Below, piece after piece: positions 31,844 through 41,246 of a DNA stretch of 64,000 nt. The position numbers were made by a program, and so were the translations under genes. The DNA comes from an uncultured Endomicrobiia bacterium. GTDB lineage: Bacteria > Elusimicrobiota > Endomicrobiia > Endomicrobiales > Endomicrobiaceae. The notes under the pieces are model-generated. The model was not told the DNA's origin and ran no database searches. It saw only the letters and a list, made by a program, of their open reading frames with translations. The first letter of the stretch is position 1. Each line of letters begins with the position of its first letter. Location: positions 62,001-126,000 of the forward strand of contig CALHWY010000025.1 in NCBI GenBank assembly GCA_938040055.1, written 5' to 3'.

Positions 31844-33132
31844 AACGCCTCCCGCGCCATTGGTTTGTTGCGGCAAGCGCGTGGGGCAGCAAGATTATAG
31901 TATCTCTCGTACAGATAATAAGCATACGCGAACTGCTGTTATTTCTGGGAGAAGACAGATATGCGGTTTATTTGATAGCTTATTCTCTTACCGCATGGCT
32001 TCTATTAAGCAATTTCAGCGTGAGCATATCGCTTCAGAATTATATCTCCGAACATCGCGTAAAAAAACAATCTTATGACGAATATATGATCGCCGCAGTG
32101 CAGATAGCGGCAGTTATATTTTTACTCGTAAGCGGGCTGGTGTTCTTCTTTTCATATCCCGTACAAAACATATTGTTAAGGAAATTTTCCGCGATACCGG
32201 ATCTTAGCTCCATGCCCGTAGTGCTGACGGTCTCAATAGTAGCTCTTATCACGACTCTTTCAAGCTTAAGTTACAGCGTGTATTTCGCCAGACATAAAGG
32301 ATACATACCCAATATTCTGCCAGCCGTGTCGGCCACCTGTTCCATGGCGCTGATAACGGCGTTCAATAAATACTCCGTCATGAAGCATAATATTGTGCTC
32401 GCGCTGTTAATATTTACCGTACCTCAGCTCATATTTTCGCTGATACCTTTCATTTTGGTATTCAGACAATACTTTTCACGGATTTTGCAATTCAATAAAA
32501 ACGTTTTGAAGTCGTTGTTGGTGCGCGCCGGAAAGTTTCACGGCGTAACCGTCGCCGGAATCGTATATGCCCAGACGGACTATATTATAATGTCGCAAAC
32601 GCTTTTACCTAAAGACATCATCATTTATAATATTTTTATGCGCGTGTTTATGATCTTTTATTTTATATACGCTTCCGTTCTGACGGCTTCATGGCCGGTT
32701 TTCAGCGAAATGTATGTCGAACAAAGATTTAAGGAAATAAAAACCCGTATAAAAAAATATATTTTATATGCCGGCGGATTTATAATATCAGGCACATTAT
32801 GCACTTTAATTTTTTCTGACTTTATAGTAAAGACGCTTGCGCCGGACATAAGCGCACGCATATCGCCGTTTTTTATATCATTATTGGGCTTTTATATGCT
32901 TTTTAAAATATTTAACGACACTTTCACGTCTGTCCTGCAGAGTTTTAACGTCATTAAAATTTTATGGATATACGCGCCGTTCCAGATAATTATAAACGCC
33001 TCGGCTCAGTATTTTTTTTCCAAACGCTGCGGAATAAACGGCATTATAATCGGTCTTATATTATCATTGCTCCTTACATCCGTATGGATGCTGCCGCTAA
33101 AAACGTATAAAATTTTAAAAGAAAAAACATAA
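31819..33132 (+). CDS. Wzx-like polysaccharide flippase (MOP superfamily)
   Basis: This 437-residue integral membrane protein has about 12 predicted helices, for example ASAWGSKIIVSLVQIISI, AAVIFLLVSGLVFFFSYPV and ISLLGFYMLFKIFNDTF. Topology and gene context match O-antigen or capsule repeat-unit flippases, which move undecaprenyl-linked oligosaccharide across the inner membrane. No polymerase (Wzy) or ligase is evident in the window. It is AT-rich, like the flanking transferase genes, a common sign of horizontal exchange of surface-sugar loci. Confidence 0.85.
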   Translation: MQNFKDFLKRLPRHWFVAASAWGSKIIVSLVQIISIRELLLFLGEDRYAVYLIAYSLTAWLLLSNFSVSISLQNYISEHRVKKQSYDEYMIAAVQIAAVIFLLVSGLVFFFSYPVQNILLRKFSAIPDLSSMPVVLTVSIVALITTLSSLSYSVYFARHKGYIPNILPAVSATCSMALITAFNKYSVMKHNIVLALLIFTVPQLIFSLIPFILVFRQYFSRILQFNKNVLKSLLVRAGKFHGVTVAGIVYAQTDYIIMSQTLLPKDIIIYNIFMRVFMIFYFIYASVLTASWPVFSEMYVEQRFKEIKTRIKKYILYAGGFIISGTLCTLIFSDFIVKTLAPDISARISPFFISLLGFYMLFKIFNDTFTSVLQSFNVIKILWIYAPFQIIINASAQYFFSKRCGINGIIIGLILSLLLTSVWMLPLKTYKILKEKT

Positions 33133-33147
33133 ACGGAGAAATATTGC

Positions 33148-34029
33148 ATGAACAATAAAAGAAAAGGGAAGTTTATAACATATTGCGGCGGAGATTTTGA
33201 AGACATTATTATCGCCAAAGCTTTTGACGGCATAAAAAAAGGGTTTTATATCGACGTAGGAGCAAACCATCCCGTGGAAAAAAATGTAACGAAACATTTT
33301 TACGATAACGGCTGGAACGGTATAAATATCGAACCTTTAAAAAAGGAATATGAGCTTCTTGCCGGCGAAAGGCCGAATGATATAAATTTAAACATGGGGC
33401 TGGCGGATAAAAAAGGAGCGTTGGAATTTTATCTTGACGGAGGCGGCACATCCTGCGCGGCTGAAACAATTAAAAATAAAGATCCCGAAACATTAAAAAA
33501 AGAAAAAATTCCGGTGGAAACGATGACGGCGGTTTTAGATAAACACGCCGCGGCGGAACCGGAGATCCATTTATGTAAGATTGACGTGGAAGGTTTTGAA
33601 AGAAAAGTTTTGGAAGGATTAAACTTTCAAAAGTACCGCCCCGTTTTGTTTTGCATAGAGTCCGTTTATCCCGGAACGAATAAACCCTGCCATAAACTCT
33701 GGGAAGATATTCTGCTGAACAATGATTACGGTTTAGTTTTTGATTACGGTTCGAACAGATACTATGCCGACAAAAAAAGCGGGCATTACAAATCCGTACT
33801 GAAAAATTTAAATACGGAAAATGTGCGGTTTGCGGATAAGAAAGACGGGGAAAACGCATCCCTAAAAACTTTAAAATGTCAGCTTAAAGGTATTTTAAAG
33901 TTTTTTTGGAGACTGGTCCCAAGGTACGCCAGAATAGAGATAGCGCTGCCTTTACGCCTGAAACTACGAAGCAGACGCCTGCGGAGCAAGCTTAATATGG
34001 ACTCGGACATTATAATTTACAAATATTAA
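33148..34029 (+). CDS. FkbM-family SAM-dependent methyltransferase (second copy)
   Basis: The 293-residue product has GFYIDVGANHPVEKNVTKHFYDNGWNGINIEP (about residues 31-62), the SAM-binding region. HLCKIDVEGFERKVLEGL (about 141-158) completes the FkbM pattern. The C-terminal 45 residues are basic (LRLKLRSRRLRSKL), possibly for membrane or acceptor association. It is clearly diverged from the copy at 25038. It is last in the plus-strand arm and faces a minus-strand gene; no terminator is obvious in the 95-base gap. Confidence 0.85.
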   Translation: MNNKRKGKFITYCGGDFEDIIIAKAFDGIKKGFYIDVGANHPVEKNVTKHFYDNGWNGINIEPLKKEYELLAGERPNDINLNMGLADKKGALEFYLDGGGTSCAAETIKNKDPETLKKEKIPVETMTAVLDKHAAAEPEIHLCKIDVEGFERKVLEGLNFQKYRPVLFCIESVYPGTNKPCHKLWEDILLNNDYGLVFDYGSNRYYADKKSGHYKSVLKNLNTENVRFADKKDGENASLKTLKCQLKGILKFFWRLVPRYARIEIALPLRLKLRSRRLRSKLNMDSDIIIYKY

Positions 34030-34124
34030 AAAGCCATTTATTTCAAAGATTTGAATTACTTTCAGCCTCGCCCTCGAACAATCTTCGTCCGCCGGAATAT
34101 TTATTTCAAAGTTTTAAATTATTT

Positions 34125-35141
34125 TTAGGGATAAACTCCCAGATTCCATATATAGCTGTATTCAAAGCCGCCGCCCATCATATAAGCGGCCATTGTTCCT
34201 CCGTTTCTGCCGCCTATAAGACAGTCGCATTTCGAAAGTATGTTCAAAGACGAAAAATATTCAAGCCCGGTCAAATATCTGTCGTTTTTTCTCCTTTCTT
34301 TAACCTGCGCAAGATATATTACGCCTTTTAAATCATTTTCATTAAACCGTTTTTGGCTATTGACAAGCAGGCTGCCGCCGAAATGTCTTTTAAACAAATC
34401 ATAAACTTCCTCGGATTCCGTGGCAAGATAAATAAAACGGCAATCTTTTTCTTTCATAACCCTATCCGCTTTTTCGATTACTTCCTCTGCGGACGGCTGT
34501 ACATAATGGCAGCTGGGTTTTTTTAAAGTATAATCCGTGCCTCTGACCAGACAGCCCAGAACGCGTTTTTTGCCGCCTATCACCCTGTTGAAATCTTTTT
34601 CCATATATTCCAGAGTACGGCCGTTAAACTTTATATATTTTTTATATATGTCTTGAAAATATTTAAACCTCTCACTATTTGCCGGATCATCATAAAAAAA
34701 ATCGACGCTGAAATCCTGAAGCGGATAATTTGCGCTCAAAATTATGTTTTTACTTTTTTGAATATCTTTCGGAGAATATCCCGAAGGCTGAAGACAGTAC
34801 TGAATAAAAAAAACATCGTTTCCGCCCGCATTTTCGTCTTTTTCCTCCGCCACGGGTATATAGCCGTTCATATCGGCATACGCGCAATGTATTAAAACAT
34901 GGTTTATTATAGCCGCATGTCCCGCGCTTTCAGAGTAAAAATATCGTCTTATCACATAAAAAGTCTTATCGGGATTTTCATCGCCGAAAGAGCAAATCTG
35001 CGAATCCTTTTTATTTTTTATCCGTTGTATTCTGTAAAATAAACTTTGCGCTATTTTGGAAAAACGTAATTTTTTCAAAGAAAATCTGCGCCAAAAAGAC
35101 GGTATTTTCTGGCTCTTCATTATGGGAGGAGGCGTTTTCAT
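34125..35141 (-). CDS. Putative fucosyltransferase-like glycosyltransferase
   Basis: No exact family is recognised. The 338-residue soluble protein has a basic N-terminus and a Rossmann-like C-terminal half. GCLVRGTDYTLKKPSCHYVQPSAEEVIEKAD (about residues 196-226) resembles the donor-binding block with conserved Arg of the O-fucosyltransferase/NodZ superfamily. FIYLATESEEVYDLFKRHFG and the terminal CDCLIGGRNGGTMAA also fit. Its position among glycosyltransferases supports a sugar-transfer role. An AAGG site lies seven bases before the ATG; an alternative start is seven codons later. Confidence 0.6.
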   Translation of the reverse strand: MKTPPPIMKSQKIPSFWRRFSLKKLRFSKIAQSLFYRIQRIKNKKDSQICSFGDENPDKTFYVIRRYFYSESAGHAAIINHVLIHCAYADMNGYIPVAEEKDENAGGNDVFFIQYCLQPSGYSPKDIQKSKNIILSANYPLQDFSVDFFYDDPANSERFKYFQDIYKKYIKFNGRTLEYMEKDFNRVIGGKKRVLGCLVRGTDYTLKKPSCHYVQPSAEEVIEKADRVMKEKDCRFIYLATESEEVYDLFKRHFGGSLLVNSQKRFNENDLKGVIYLAQVKERRKNDRYLTGLEYFSSLNILSKCDCLIGGRNGGTMAAYMMGGGFEYSYIWNLGVYP

Positions 35142-35208
35142 TTATCTGCCTTCCTTAAACTGTATTAAGCGGACTTTACGATTTATTTGCATTTTCAGTT
35201 TACCGGCT

Positions 35209-36411
35209 TTATTTTATATTAAAACGGCTTTTAAGTTTTTCATATTTTTCCAGAACCTGTTTGATCGTAATTATTTCCAGACATTTGTACGCTTCTCCCT
35301 TTTTCACATTGTAAACGCAGCGATACCAACAGTTGAAACAATCCGTCTTTTCAAATACGCAAAGATTCTTAGCGTTTGAGATGCCGTCATCGTCATTTTC
35401 AAAATACGGAAAACAGCAATTAAACGTGCTTCCGCCTACGATACATATTGAAGGAACGGACAAAGCGACCGCCAAATGAGAGCTTCCGGTATCATTGCCT
35501 ATAAAAAAACGCGCATGCCCGACAATTGAAACAAGCTCCGTAAGATTTGTTTTCCCTATCAGATTGATTATATTCTTTTTTCCTTTATACTCTTTTTCAA
35601 AAGCGCGCCCAATGGATATTTCGTCTTTCGCCCCCGCCAAAACAATAGCGTCTGTCTCCGTCCTGGCTTTTTCGGCAAACTCCGCGAATTTGGACAAATT
35701 CCAGTTTTTAAGCTTATTTGTCGAACCTAAAGCGATTACATAGTAATCTTTATTTTTCAGGCTTTTATATTCTTCCTCAGGCAAGTCAAGCTTAGGCAGA
35801 TAATATTTATCGTCTTGGACTTCATAATCCGGTATCGATTGCAAAAAATAATCTTTCAGCGCCCATACGACGTGCATATTGCCGGATTTAACGCGTTTCG
35901 TATATATTTTTGAAATCGGCTTCCAGAGCGTTTTTTTTATACCGGAAACATATGTCTGATCATAGCCGATTTTATTTTTTGCTTTCAAATTAGCCGCCAG
36001 AAAAGTCAGATCGTTTCCTCCTCTGCCCAAATTGAATATATAATCGTAATAGAGATTTATTTTTCTGAAAGATTTGAATCTGTAGATTATATTGCCCGGC
36101 AGCGAACCTTTACGAAAAAACATCCTCTGAAGGTCAATATCGAATATTTTATCAAAATAAGAAGTTTTTCCCGCGATGTCAAGATTTGTCAGAAAATATA
36201 TCTTATGCTCCGGAAAATACTTTCTGATCTCTTTATAAGCCGCCAAAAGCATTAAAAAATCGCCTAAATGCCAGTAATTCAGTATTAAAATTCTCTTTTC
36301 GGGGCTGCTGTTTTTTACGGCAAAGGCACCGGCGAAAAAATCCGTGCAAAACTGTAAAAATAATTTTAATATGCGCATAAGCGATTGTATGAATGACATA
36401 ATTTTATTCAT
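35209..36411 (-). CDS. Glycosyltransferase family 9 (heptosyltransferase-like)
   Basis: The 400-residue product shows the GT9 fold. The N-terminal domain starts at RILILNYWHLGDFLMLLAAY, and the C-terminal ADP-sugar site has IALGSTNKLKNWN, NLIGKTNLTELVSIV and FIGNDTGSSHLAVALSVPSI. GT9 enzymes add heptose or related sugars to the lipopolysaccharide inner core. A Cys-rich C-terminal stretch (CVFEKTDCFNCWYRCVYN) is seen in several GT9 proteins. The frame opens eight codons upstream; ATG 36411 (MNKIMSF) is the likely start. This supports a lipopolysaccharide-type outer membrane. Confidence 0.85.
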   Translation of the reverse strand: MNKIMSFIQSLMRILKLFLQFCTDFFAGAFAVKNSSPEKRILILNYWHLGDFLMLLAAYKEIRKYFPEHKIYFLTNLDIAGKTSYFDKIFDIDLQRMFFRKGSLPGNIIYRFKSFRKINLYYDYIFNLGRGGNDLTFLAANLKAKNKIGYDQTYVSGIKKTLWKPISKIYTKRVKSGNMHVVWALKDYFLQSIPDYEVQDDKYYLPKLDLPEEEYKSLKNKDYYVIALGSTNKLKNWNLSKFAEFAEKARTETDAIVLAGAKDEISIGRAFEKEYKGKKNIINLIGKTNLTELVSIVGHARFFIGNDTGSSHLAVALSVPSICIVGGSTFNCCFPYFENDDDGISNAKNLCVFEKTDCFNCWYRCVYNVKKGEAYKCLEIITIKQVLEKYEKLKSRFNIK

Positions 36412-36492
36412 GATTTTACCGGCGGTTCTTTGCAAAAAACAATCAAAACTATTGTCTTCGCACGGACATAAAGATTAAATATTTTTCAATTT

Positions 36493-37386
36493 TCAATTTT
36501 TCTTCGCCGTTATGATTTTATCTCTTACAAGTCCGTATGCAAGTTTCCAGTATTTGGGCTTTATGAAAAACAGCGGCTGCTTTTTTATAAAATTAAAAAG
36601 ATAAGCGGAAACGCTTTGTTTTTTTATTTTCCACGCGGTTTTGCCGGCATATCGCCAGTACAGTTCGCGCATCGGATGTATGCAGAAAGCGTCCCAGGGC
36701 TTAAATCCCGGAAAATGTGCTATCACTACGTTTTTTACATTTCCCGCCGCATAACAAGGAAGAGCATTGTACTCTTTAGGCAAAAGCAAAACTTTTCCTT
36801 TTGTTACGGCATTTAAAATATCCTGATCGAAAAAAGTAAGAGAAGAAGGATCATCCAGTTCCTTGACAAACTTTTTCCATCTCTCATAAAAACCGAATTC
36901 TCTAAGAGCTTTCAAATTTAAAAGCAATACTCCGGAATTATAATAATCCTTGTCCTGATTTTTGCGGCTGTAATCCCTGACGGCGCCGAGCAGATAATTT
37001 TCTACGTCAAAATCCCAAAGGCTTTGTATATCGCCGGCCGCTATGATATCGCTGTCAAGATACAAAGCTTTAGCGACGTCCGGGGGCAAAAGTTCGGGTA
37101 TCAGAAGCCTGTTATATGCGGCAAGAGTAATTTTGCTGCCTTGCGGAAGTCCGGCATATTCTTCTCCGGCAATATTGATAAACTCATAGTCAAAATCCTG
37201 TATTTCTCTGAGTTTTAAAAGGTTCTCTTTATCTGCTTGCGATATAGCGCCGTATTGCGGAGATAAAAAATAAAATTTGATTTTGTTTGCGCTGTCTGTG
37301 TTCTTGTGGTTTGAAAGAATAGACGCCGCGGTAACGGCGCAATATTTTACGTACTTGGAATCTATGCCGAACACTATTTCAATCAT
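36493..37386 (-). CDS. Glycosyltransferase family 8
   Basis: The 297-residue GT8 protein begins MIEIVFGIDSKYVKYCAVTAASIL and carries the metal-binding LYLDSDIIAAGDI (DSD as DxD, about residues 108-120). NSGVLLLNLKALREF and TFFDQDILNAV follow, with an HFPGFKPW motif near residue 222. Members such as WaaJ/RfaJ transfer glucose or galactose to the lipopolysaccharide core. A TTG start nine codons earlier is possible but less likely than ATG 37386. Confidence 0.88.
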   Translation of the reverse strand: MIEIVFGIDSKYVKYCAVTAASILSNHKNTDSANKIKFYFLSPQYGAISQADKENLLKLREIQDFDYEFINIAGEEYAGLPQGSKITLAAYNRLLIPELLPPDVAKALYLDSDIIAAGDIQSLWDFDVENYLLGAVRDYSRKNQDKDYYNSGVLLLNLKALREFGFYERWKKFVKELDDPSSLTFFDQDILNAVTKGKVLLLPKEYNALPCYAAGNVKNVVIAHFPGFKPWDAFCIHPMRELYWRYAGKTAWKIKKQSVSAYLFNFIKKQPLFFIKPKYWKLAYGLVRDKIITAKKN

Positions 37387-37474
37387 AGGGCGATAATACC
37401 TCACCTTTTTCAATTATGACATCCGCCGGAAAGCATAAAATTTTTCCATCGGCAAAAAATTCCGCTTCTTAAGG

Positions 37475-38581
37475 TTACGGGCGTAATTTTAATAAATTGC
37501 GAATCGACGACACGGCTTTTTCACGCGAAAAGTTTTCTCCCGCGTATTCGCCGGCTTTCCTGCTTATGTCAAAAAGAGCTTTATCATCGTTATACAGACG
37601 CAATACTTCATCCGCGAATTCGGCCGCCGTATCTTTAGGCCGGATTATTTTCTCTATATCCGGCAGGCCTTCCAAAGCGAAAGAAGTAGCCACTATGGGC
37701 AGATTATAATGCATAGCCTCTATGGTTTTTCCCTTCACGCCCGCTCCGAACCTCACAGGCACTACAGCCAGTTTTGCATCGCGATATAACCGGTTCAATT
37801 CCTCATCCGCTATCGTTCCCGTAAAAATAATATCGCGGTTTTTTATCTCGTCTTTCAGAAACGCCGGAAGATTGCCCGCAACATATAATTTTACATAAGG
37901 CAGTTCGTTTTTTATCAACGGGAAAACACTGTCTGCAAACCATCTCACAGCGTCTATATTGGGGCTGTGATTTCCTCCGACAAACAACAAACCGGCCCGC
38001 CGGTTAAAATTATTTTCCGCGGCTTTTTGTTCTTTATAATAAAATACGGGAAAATAATAAGATTGTATCCGGGGATTTATTTTTTTTATGTCTTCGCATT
38101 CTTTCAAACTGACCGACGCAAAAGCGTCGGATTTTTTATAGAGATATTTTTCTATAAAATAAAATATTTTCGAGCGGATTAAATATTTTAACGATTTTGT
38201 AAGCCTGTAATGTTCGTATTCTCGGACAAAATGCATATCGCGGCCGTGATATATGATTGCCGCTTTGGTATTTTTTTTAAAGAAATTTATACAGGATACC
38301 GCTCTGGGAGTATTTAAAAGTATGTATTTTATTTCGCCTGAATGTTTTTTTGTCCACTTTTTATAACCGCGCTTAAACTCCTTCCCTGCGAGAATTTCCA
38401 CGGATTTGCTTTTATAATACGAATAATAAGGCTCCGTCCGCATAAAATCAAGAGGCATAATCTTAACGTCAAATCCGAGTTCGATAAATATGTCTATATA
38501 CATATCCGCGGTTCTGTATCCCGCAGAAATATCGTAAGCAGGTATGGAATTATCTATGATCAGTAAAATATTAGAGCTCAT
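37475..38581 (-). CDS. Glycosyltransferase family 4-type (GT-B fold)
   Basis: This 368-residue retaining GT-B enzyme has an N-terminal acceptor domain (ISAGYRTADMYIDIFIELGF). The C-terminal donor domain carries GLLFVGGNHSPNIDAVRWFAD, then FTGTIADEELNRLYRDAKLAVVPVRFGAGVKGKTIEAM, with the conserved E-x7-E region ending LPIVATSFALEGLPD. It is upstream in the minus arm and probably expressed with the GT8, GT9 and fucosyltransferase-like genes. Donor sugar unknown. Confidence 0.85.
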   Translation of the reverse strand: MSSNILLIIDNSIPAYDISAGYRTADMYIDIFIELGFDVKIMPLDFMRTEPYYSYYKSKSVEILAGKEFKRGYKKWTKKHSGEIKYILLNTPRAVSCINFFKKNTKAAIIYHGRDMHFVREYEHYRLTKSLKYLIRSKIFYFIEKYLYKKSDAFASVSLKECEDIKKINPRIQSYYFPVFYYKEQKAAENNFNRRAGLLFVGGNHSPNIDAVRWFADSVFPLIKNELPYVKLYVAGNLPAFLKDEIKNRDIIFTGTIADEELNRLYRDAKLAVVPVRFGAGVKGKTIEAMHYNLPIVATSFALEGLPDIEKIIRPKDTAAEFADEVLRLYNDDKALFDISRKAGEYAGENFSREKAVSSIRNLLKLRP

Positions 38582-38708
38582 AATTGTAATTTCCTGTAGA
38601 TTTTATCATTTTTTCGCTCTTAATTCTATCCGGGATTTAACATCACGGTTTTACTTTTGCAGCGACTTTACTATACTATTAAAAAATAAAAAAGAGAGGG
38701 GATAAAAA

Positions 38709-39128
38709 ATGAAAACATACAAGAAAGAACTTGTCTTCAATACATTGAACCGGATGGAGTTTGTAAATATAACAAACGAAGTACGAAAAGCTGTAAACGA
38801 AAGCGGCATTAAAGAAGGAATTCTTTTATGCAATGCGATGCACATCACAAGTTCGGTATTCATAAATGATAATGAATCCGGGCTTCATAACGATTATAAA
38901 AGATGGCTTGAAGAGCTTGCCCCGCATGAACCTCTTTCTTTATATCAGCATAACCGTACCGGCGAAGATAACGGCGACGCTCACTTAAAAAGGCAGATTA
39001 TGGGTAGAGAGGCAGTTGTCGCCATAACGGAAGGGGAGCTTGATTTCGGGCCGTGGGAACAGATCTTTTACGGAGAATTCGACGGGAAGCGCAGAAAAAG
39101 AGTGCTTATAAAAATAATCGGCGAGTAA
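38709..39128 (+). CDS. YjbQ/UPF0047 family protein (secondary thiamine-phosphate synthase type)
   Basis: The 139-residue YjbQ-family protein has NAMHITSSVFINDNESGLHNDYKRWLEELAP, HNRTGEDNGDAHLKRQIMG and the terminal ELDFGPWEQIFYGEFDGKRRKRVLIKIIGE. These are all family hallmarks, with conserved His residues near the putative metal site. Members show a weak thiamine-phosphate synthase activity in vitro, but their cellular role is unsettled. It has its own GAGAGGGG ribosome-binding site and appears monocistronic, standing between the polysaccharide locus and the MFS gene. Confidence 0.92.
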   Translation: MKTYKKELVFNTLNRMEFVNITNEVRKAVNESGIKEGILLCNAMHITSSVFINDNESGLHNDYKRWLEELAPHEPLSLYQHNRTGEDNGDAHLKRQIMGREAVVAITEGELDFGPWEQIFYGEFDGKRRKRVLIKIIGE

Positions 39129-39431
39129 AAAAGGCAGCGCGGATATGTCTTCCTGGAAAAATTACGGCAGGCATTTCCTGATGTAAAGTACGCAAACCCG
39201 TAATCAAAAAACAGATAACGCGAGTCCTGCTTTTTGCGAAAGCTTTTGCTTTTTACTAAGACGGAAAAAATTTGCGGCGGAAGAGGAAAAAGCGTTTTTG
39301 AACAAATATCCGTCTTTCTTTCCGGAAAAGAAAAGTTTTAATATTAAAGAAGTTTAAAACCCAAAGTCCGGAAAGCAGTCGCTTGAAGAAAAAACGGTCA
39401 TATCTGTGAAGAAAAATAAAAATTTAGTACA
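39129..39431 (+). pseudogene. Spacer with a decayed frame
   Basis: No intact gene. One frame is open without any ATG from about 39187 to 39357, and contains RRKKFAAEEEKAFLNKY then FFPEKKSFNIKEV before a stop. It is probably the tail of a lost gene; the parent is not recognised. The rest holds nothing recognisable. Confidence 0.35.
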
Positions 39432-39491
39432 ATGGCTCAAATAAAAAGGAACCCGGGCATTGATTTGTCCGGGTTGTTTGCATACAAATGA
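39432..39491 (+). CDS. Possible 19-codon leader frame of the MFS gene
   Basis: An ATG at 39432 opens a frame beginning MAQIKRNPG, whose TGA overlaps the transporter ATG (ATGA). Within it AACCCGG (39450-39456) and CCGGGTT (39469-39475) form a hairpin. The transporter itself has no ribosome-binding site, so coupling to this leader is plausible. No clear ribosome-binding site precedes the leader itself. Confidence 0.35.
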   Translation: MAQIKRNPGIDLSGLFAYK

Positions 39492-40702
39492 AACAAAACG
39501 GACAATCATTATCATCCGCCCCACCCGCGCTTTGGACAAACAGCTTTATTTTTGCATGGCTTGCGAATTTTTTGCTGTTTTTTTCTTTTTATCTGCTTAT
39601 GCCTGCGCTGCCTTTTTATCTGACGAATTTTTTCAGGGTGACAAACGCCCGATGCGGGCTCATTATCTCAGGATATATCGCCTGCGCCGTCTTGGTCAGG
39701 CCTTTTTCGGGATTTATAGCCGACTCTTTTGACAGAAAGACCGTATACATAATTTCATATTTCGCTTTTATCGCTTTTTTCGCCGGATATATAGCCGCGG
39801 CTTCTTTAATTCTTTTTGCGTTTATACGCGCCGCTCACGGATTCGCTTTCGGAGCCGCTACAACCGCAAGCAATACGGTTATTATTGACATCCTGCCCTT
39901 TCGCCGTCAGGGAGAAGGAATAGGATATTTCGGTCTTTCAGGCACTTCGGCGATGGCCGTCGGCCCCGTTATAGGGCTTATGATGTATGACAGATTTCCG
40001 TTTGTAATGATCTTCTGCGCGGCTCTTGTTTCAGGCGCGGCCGGATGCATTTTCGCTTCACTGGTCAAAGTCGCGCGCAATGAAATTTCCAAAAATAAAG
40101 AAGCCTTGTCATTCGACAGATTTATTCTTATCAGAGCTTTGCCTTTGGGCTTTAATTTCATGCTTCTTGGAATGCCTTACGGAATGATGACTACATACAT
40201 AGCCATGTACGGCAAAATTACGGGCATTGCCGGCGGGGCGGGCGCGTTTTTTGCTGTATGCGCCGCAGGATTGGTTATTTCAAGAATTTTTGCGGGAAAA
40301 CAGATAGATAAGGGCAAAACGGCAATTGTGGTAACAGCGGGAAGCTTCACGGCCTGTTTTGCTTTCTTATGCCTGTTTTTCGTCGATAAAGCGCCTTTCT
40401 GCCAGTCTGCGTTGTATTATTTCGCGGCTTTTATGACGGGCTTGTCCTACAGCGTGATATTTCCAGCTTTTAACTTTATGTTCGTCAACATGGCAGAGCA
40501 TAACAGACGCGCCACGGCTAATTCGACTTATCTTACCGGCTGGGACATAGGAATAGCGGCAGGCATTATTGCCGGAGGAAAAATAATCGACGCGGCAAAA
40601 ATATCGTCGATGTACGGCGTCGGTTCTCTAATAGCGCTGGTTTGCACGGTTTACTTTATAAGCGTTTCCGCGGGATATTTCAAAAAGAAAAGGCTGAGAT
40701 AA
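39488..40702 (+). CDS. Major facilitator superfamily transporter
   Basis: This 404-residue inner-membrane transporter has twelve likely helices. The loop 2-3 motif lies in RPFSGFIADSFDRKTVY (GxLaDrxGRkxv-like, about residues 71-87). The region RAAHGFAFGAATTASNTVIIDILPFRRQGEGIGYFGLSGTSAMAVGP is typical of drug/metabolite efflux members. The substrate cannot be assigned. Its ATG lacks a ribosome-binding site, and a 19-codon leader frame with a hairpin ends on it. Confidence 0.88.
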   Translation: MKQNGQSLSSAPPALWTNSFIFAWLANFLLFFSFYLLMPALPFYLTNFFRVTNARCGLIISGYIACAVLVRPFSGFIADSFDRKTVYIISYFAFIAFFAGYIAAASLILFAFIRAAHGFAFGAATTASNTVIIDILPFRRQGEGIGYFGLSGTSAMAVGPVIGLMMYDRFPFVMIFCAALVSGAAGCIFASLVKVARNEISKNKEALSFDRFILIRALPLGFNFMLLGMPYGMMTTYIAMYGKITGIAGGAGAFFAVCAAGLVISRIFAGKQIDKGKTAIVVTAGSFTACFAFLCLFFVDKAPFCQSALYYFAAFMTGLSYSVIFPAFNFMFVNMAEHNRRATANSTYLTGWDIGIAAGIIAGGKIIDAAKISSMYGVGSLIALVCTVYFISVSAGYFKKKRLR

Positions 40703-41179
40703 CGGAAAATAGCATTTCTTCTCTTTCCGCCTTCAAGCTTGCCGGAACTGAAAAAGCGCGCCGGGAAAATCTTTTTATGAAACTCTTTTCGCGGCCGGCG
40801 CGGACAATTTCCCGAAAGATTCAATATCGGTTATCAAGTCCGCAAATATATATAGCCGCATAAAAAGTATTTTCGGCAAAAATATCCCGCAGCGGCTTTT
40901 GCTAAAACATCCGGACCGGCACAGACAAAGACGTTTTTTGCCCGGCAAAAGATTTCCGTAATATTTATGAGTTTTCAGCCGGATTCGCCATAGAGCCTCC
41001 GCCTAAATGCGATAATACGGGAAAGAAAACGGTTTTAATAAAAAGAACGCGGCCCTTCGCTGAAAGAAAAAAATATCAGAAAGCCGCTTTTGAAAAATCA
41101 TGCGCTAAAAACATATCGGAGTGCAAGCCTTAAATAATTGTATAAGACAGATTATTTTGTGATAACAGTCATTAATTTA
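40703..41179 (+). pseudogene. Gene-free stretch with a decayed frame
   Basis: No intact gene in 477 bases. From 40906 to 41133 one frame is open for about 75 codons but lacks a start. It contains KDFRNIYEFSAGFAIEPPP and KTVLIKRTRPFAERKKYQKA and reads like real protein. It is probably the C-terminal remnant of a lost gene; the family is not recognised. Confidence 0.35.
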
Positions 41180-41226
41180 AAAGTAAAAAGACCGCGCGCA
41201 TGTTGTTTAGTTCAAGCGCGCGGCCT
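41180..41226 (-). terminator. Intrinsic terminator of glyQS
   Basis: CCGCGCGC and GCGCGCGG form an eight-base-pair GC stem with a 15-base loop. On the minus strand it is followed by TCTTTTTACTTTT, 20 bases after the glyS stop. Confidence 0.85.
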
Positions 41227-41246
41227 TTTCTATAATAGCGCAGATT

